From: CBDCWO01 sp965223405 | GTDB taxonomy: Bacteria; Bacteroidota; Bacteroidia; Chitinophagales; Saprospiraceae | Assembly: GCA_965223405.1 (NCBI GenBank) | Contig: CBDCWO010000002.1 | Span: 1-7,673, forward strand | Length of the DNA stretch: 7,673 nt | Reading direction: 5' to 3' | Program-made: the position numbers and the translations under genes | In this document: in pieces, positions 5,460-7,673 of the stretch | Layout of the letters: each line of letters opens with the position of its first letter | How positions within the stretch are numbered: the first letter of the stretch is position 1 | Notes under the pieces: model-generated | Databases searched by the model: none | What the model was told of the DNA's origin: nothing | Seen by the model: the letters and a program-made list of their open reading frames with translations, nothing else

Positions 5460-5598
5460 CACCAACACGGTGCTATGACACCATCCCACCCTCGCATGAT
5501 GAAAGAAGATAAGCCATGAAGGAAGCAACAAGCATTAAGAGAATTGAAATCTATAAATTAGAGCTCGGGTGGGACGGTGCATGCACCAATCGTTGAGA
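5460..5598 (+). other. attC site after cassette 6
   Basis: GCCACCAAC (5458-5466) is the reverse complement of GTTGGTGGC (4829-4837). The right core is GTTGAGA (5592-5598). The left arm GGTGCTATGACACC plus ATCCCACCC pairs with right-arm GGGTGGGACGGTGCATGCACC, leaving T and A unpaired in the left arm. The arms are nearly the same as those of the site at 1112. Crossover is expected between 5592 and 5593. Confidence 0.91.
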
Positions 5599-5611
5599 GT
5601 CATAAAAAACA

Positions 5612-6406
5612 ATGATCGATAGGAATTTGGATACCATTAGAAGAATTAAAGAGCTGAGGCTTGATCCAGATATCATCGAATTGAAGGAACTAAGAAACTT
5701 TCGATTAGGCCTTTACCCATTTAGAAATAATTTCAGGGCTTTAAAAAGGACGATTCGAACATATGAGAATCCGGAGAATCGGGATAGAGTCTGGGACAAT
5801 ATCGATAACAATTATCGATGGAACCTGCAGAAGGAGATAAATCGGAATATCTTGAATTTTCTTTCCTCAGCATATTCCCTAAGAGAATATACCTATAAAA
5901 AAGTAAAGGCTCTATCCAAAGATTTTACTGGACTGGCGAATCTTTACCAAGAAAAAATCACCGAGACTTACGGTAGTGATCCAGAATCAAATTTTGTTAT
6001 GGATTTACGTCGATACTATATACATTATCACTTTCCACAAATTGGAGTTTTTCTTCACTTGTCAAACCAATTTGATGGCCAGGTTTGTTATCCTTATCTT
6101 CATAAAAGTGAACTTTTCAAATTTGAAGATTGGAATGCCCGGTCTATGGAGGTTCTTGAAAGATATGAAGAGAAAGTGGAGTTTGAACCAATTATGGATG
6201 CTTATTTTCAAAGGACATTGGAATTTCAAGATTGGTTGATATTGGAAATTTTTCGGAATAAGAAGAAGATGATACAAAGATTGATTTCTAAAATGGAAAT
6301 ATTTCTCAGGGAGGGAGGAGATTTCGCCATTTTTAATACACCTTTCAGAATTGCGTATCCAAGATATTTAAGAATTATAGACAATAAAATCAAGGAGGAA
6401 GTGTGA
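5612..6406 (+). CDS. Helical protein with Rx4H (HEPN-like) motif, function unknown
   Basis: The 264-residue product is almost entirely helical, with no signal peptide or membrane segment. The centre holds DLRRYYIHYHFP at 131-142: Arg133 and His138 are spaced as Rx4H, in the 'LRNY..H..LP' context that I recall from uncharacterised bacterial proteins and that resembles the HEPN RNase motif. The residue after Arg is Arg rather than the usual Asn/Asp/His, so catalytic activity is uncertain. Trp and Tyr are frequent in the first 100 residues (VWDNIDNNYRWNLQ at 60-73). A long helix at 186-232 (EKVEFEPIMDAYFQ... FRNKKKMIQRLISK) could be a coiled coil. The ATG is 19 bases from the cassette junction, so there is no room for a promoter. 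No partner gene is in the cassette. With the gene at 425, this would be a second HEPN-type cassette in the array. Confidence 0.75.
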   Translation: MIDRNLDTIRRIKELRLDPDIIELKELRNFRLGLYPFRNNFRALKRTIRTYENPENRDRVWDNIDNNYRWNLQKEINRNILNFLSSAYSLREYTYKKVKALSKDFTGLANLYQEKITETYGSDPESNFVMDLRRYYIHYHFPQIGVFLHLSNQFDGQVCYPYLHKSELFKFEDWNARSMEVLERYEEKVEFEPIMDAYFQRTLEFQDWLILEIFRNKKKMIQRLISKMEIFLREGGDFAIFNTPFRIAYPRYLRIIDNKIKEEV

Positions 6407-6418
6407 GAAATTAACGAC

Positions 6419-6557
6419 TCTCAACATGGCGCCATAACGATCATCCCGCCTAGAATAGGGTAAGGAAATTCGAGAGAACGACTAAAATTGCCCTCAAGTT
6501 CTGATATGCACCTTAGAATCAAGGGGCGGGACGACGCATGCGCCAGAAGCGTTGGGC
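6419..6557 (+). other. attC site after cassette 7 with consensus core
   Basis: GACTCTCAAC (6416-6425) is the exact reverse complement of GTTGAGAGTC (5592-5601). The right core GTTGGGC (6551-6557) fits the classical GTTRRRY consensus. Left arm GGCGCCATAACGATCATCCCGCC pairs with right arm GGCGGGACGACGCATGCGCC with about three extra left-arm bases. Crossover is expected between 6551 and 6552. Confidence 0.91.
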
Positions 6558-6573
6558 ACAATCATACGATTCA

Positions 6574-7635
6574 ATGAGAGTGATTTATCTATTTCTATTT
6601 TGCATTTCTACAAATGTCGCTCTCCCGGCACAACCTAACGCAAAATGGAGTCTGCAGGACAGCACCACATATCCATTATCAGAACTAATTGATTCGATTT
6701 GGAATGATGTGGTATCCTGGGATAGGGACAGTAGTATGATTGCTCTTCAATTACGGGAAGAATACTCTCTACGTCTTGATCAATTTGGAGAACGTGGCTT
6801 AACGTCAGATCACGACAAAGCACTTTTGTTCTCATTCTTCATCCGACTTAGAAACCACGATTATACCCGAATTCTTGAAAGATTTTATGGTATAGAAAGT
6901 CGACCGAAATTATTTGCAGATGTCTATCCAATCTTTAAGAAAGCAATGATAAGTGTACACGGGGAGGAAGTAGCGTATTACAAACTCGACAGTTTAGCAA
7001 ATAGCCTCAATTGCCCTAGTTGTAAAGTTAAAATTTGGAGTGACTTAGGAACATCAATCTTCTTTAAAGATGGCAGCAAAAAATCCAGAGAATACTTTAT
7101 TAAGGCTATTACGACCTCAGACCAGGAAAATTTGCCTCCAAGTCGTGATCTCATAAGAGCTCAATCATTTTTAAGAAGAATAGACGAACTCAGTATTGGA
7201 GATCTGATGAAACCATTCGCAACTAGGGACATTAATGGTAATCCAGTCGAACTCACTCCGCAAGACAGTATTGTTACTTTAATTGAATTCTGGGCCACCT
7301 GGTGCTCTCCTTGTCTGGCTGAACTTCCAACACTAAGAAGAATCTACAAGAAACATGGTAATAATCCAAGATTTAGAATCATCGGTGTGTCCCTTGACAA
7401 AAACATTGATGACCTAAAAGACTTTGTTTTTTCAAAGGATATCCCATGGCGCCAAATCTATGAGGAAGTAAAAACTGGAAAGCAAAGAGATGGAGTAATC
7501 GTCACCCTATACAATGGGTACGCTCTTCCGACATACTATATCATTGATAAAGAAGGATTCATTCGATACAATTACGATAGCAGGGAAAACGAAGTTGATA
7601 TGGAGACCTTAATCGACGAATTGCTCTCGAAATAG
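6574..7635 (+). CDS. TlpA/ResA-like thioredoxin-fold exported protein
   Basis: From ATG 6574 the product has 353 residues. Residues 1-19 are a signal peptide (MRVIYLFLFCISTNVALPA). An in-frame ATG at 6538 lies inside the attC stem, before the cassette junction at 6552, and would place charged residues ahead of the signal, so 6574 is preferred. The N-terminal region (about 25-205) is helical and specific to this type of Bacteroidota protein, with an extra CPSC pair at 147-150. The C-terminal thioredoxin domain (about 210-353) has DINGNPVEL, IEFWATWCSPCLAELP with redox Cys244 and Cys247, IIGVSLDKNIDDL, and the cis-Pro in ALPTYYIID (Pro319). It should act as a disulfide reductase or carrier in the periplasm, as TlpA/ResA do in cytochrome maturation; the substrate here is unknown. 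The leader is 22 bases from the junction. It ends 2 bases before the next attC end. Confidence 0.92.
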   Translation: MRVIYLFLFCISTNVALPAQPNAKWSLQDSTTYPLSELIDSIWNDVVSWDRDSSMIALQLREEYSLRLDQFGERGLTSDHDKALLFSFFIRLRNHDYTRILERFYGIESRPKLFADVYPIFKKAMISVHGEEVAYYKLDSLANSLNCPSCKVKIWSDLGTSIFFKDGSKKSREYFIKAITTSDQENLPPSRDLIRAQSFLRRIDELSIGDLMKPFATRDINGNPVELTPQDSIVTLIEFWATWCSPCLAELPTLRRIYKKHGNNPRFRIIGVSLDKNIDDLKDFVFSKDIPWRQIYEEVKTGKQRDGVIVTLYNGYALPTYYIIDKEGFIRYNYDSRENEVDMETLIDELLSK

Positions 7636-7640
7636 ACTGT

Positions 7641-7673
7641 GCCCAACAATGTGCATGAAGCCAGTCCAATCAT
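7641..7673 (+). other. attC site after cassette 8, left half, cut by the window edge
   Basis: TGTGCCCAAC (7638-7647) is the exact reverse complement of GTTGGGCACA (6551-6560), and its last seven bases, GCCCAAC, fit the RYYYAAC consensus. It is followed by AATGTGCATGAAGCC, a left arm like that of the site at 2982. The right arm lies beyond the window. Confidence 0.85.

Larger units (their letters stand above)
1..7673 (+). mobile_element. Integron gene-cassette array (eight cassettes, two incomplete at the edges)
   Basis: Cassette junctions (between G and TT) fall after 1246, 2352, 3102, 4004, 4829, 5592 and 6551. The cassettes are therefore 1247-2352, 2353-3102, 3103-4004, 4005-4829, 4830-5592 and 5593-6551, with partial ones at each end. 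In every case the first 7-10 bases from the junction G are the reverse complement of the bases at that cassette's own far end, the signature of excised and reinserted circles. All genes point the same way and each is followed at once by an attC-like inverted-repeat site. Window position 1 (TCTC) fits the tail of a GTTAGCTCTC start matching GAGAGCTAAC at 370-379. The mix of toxin-antitoxin pairs and unknown genes is typical of sedentary chromosomal integrons. No tyrosine integrase, attI or cassette promoter is visible here, so the platform lies outside the window. Confidence 0.93.

Noticed and set aside
5976..6239. 87-codon + strand frame inside the helical cassette 7 gene
   Set aside because: It is an out-of-frame shadow of the 264-residue gene, rich in hydrophobic and aromatic residues with no family pattern.
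1247..6551. attC stems as rho-independent terminators
   Set aside because: The stems are split by long AT-rich centres and none is followed by a run of T.
1112..6557. Reading the spaced inverted repeats as REP elements, a CRISPR array or transposon ends
   Set aside because: Spacing follows genes and is irregular. Arms vary while cassette ends covary pairwise, and no transposase or cas gene is present; attC sites explain all of this.
6538..6573. Upstream ATG adding 12 residues to the TlpA-like protein
   Set aside because: It lies in the attC stem before the cassette junction and would put a charged extension ahead of a clear signal peptide. The ATG at 6574 fits better.

Overview
This window is a tandem array of integron-type gene cassettes. 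Eleven or twelve genes, all on the + strand, are separated by seven complete attC-like recombination sites. An eighth site is cut by the right edge and a half-site relic lies near the left edge. Each complete site runs from an ...AAC end to a GTT... end, with inverted arms between. The key evidence is that the bases at the start of each cassette are the reverse complement of the bases at its own distal end, kilobases away (cassette 2: GTTAGTGAGC and GCTCACTAAC; cassette 5: GTTATCTGGG and CCCAGATAAC; cassette 8: GTTGGGCACA and TGTGCCCAAC). This is expected if each cassette was once a circle cut between G and TT. No integrase or attI site is in the window.

The host is probably a member of Bacteroidota. 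One cassette encodes a protein with a type IX secretion C-terminal sorting domain. Others encode lipoproteins and a TlpA-like thioredoxin typical of that phylum. The DNA is AT-rich and Shine-Dalgarno sequences are weak. No genus can be named.

Layout. Cassette 1 (before 1-1246): a BamE-like lipoprotein and a HEPN-like protein, with a half attC relic between them. Cassette 2 (1247-2352): a secreted protein with a type IX sorting domain. Cassette 3 (2353-3102): a DUF2281-like antitoxin (59 aa) overlapping a Doc/Fic toxin. Cassette 4 (3103-4004): a small unknown protein and a lipoprotein, possibly with another relic between them. Cassette 5 (4005-4829): a HigB/RelE-like toxin with an apparent -1 frameshift and no standard start codon, followed by an intact XRE antitoxin. 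Cassette 6 (4830-5592): a DUF2199-like protein. Cassette 7 (5593-6551): a helical protein with an Rx4H motif. Cassette 8 (6552 to beyond 7673): a thioredoxin-fold lipoprotein-like or periplasmic protein with WCSPC.

The genes do not form a pathway. They look like an accessory reservoir: toxin-antitoxin modules that could stabilise the array, possible HEPN nucleases, and envelope or exported proteins. The non-toxin cassettes have very short leaders (about 16-40 bases), so they probably rely on transcription from outside the cassette. The two toxin-antitoxin cassettes have longer leaders that could hold their own promoters.
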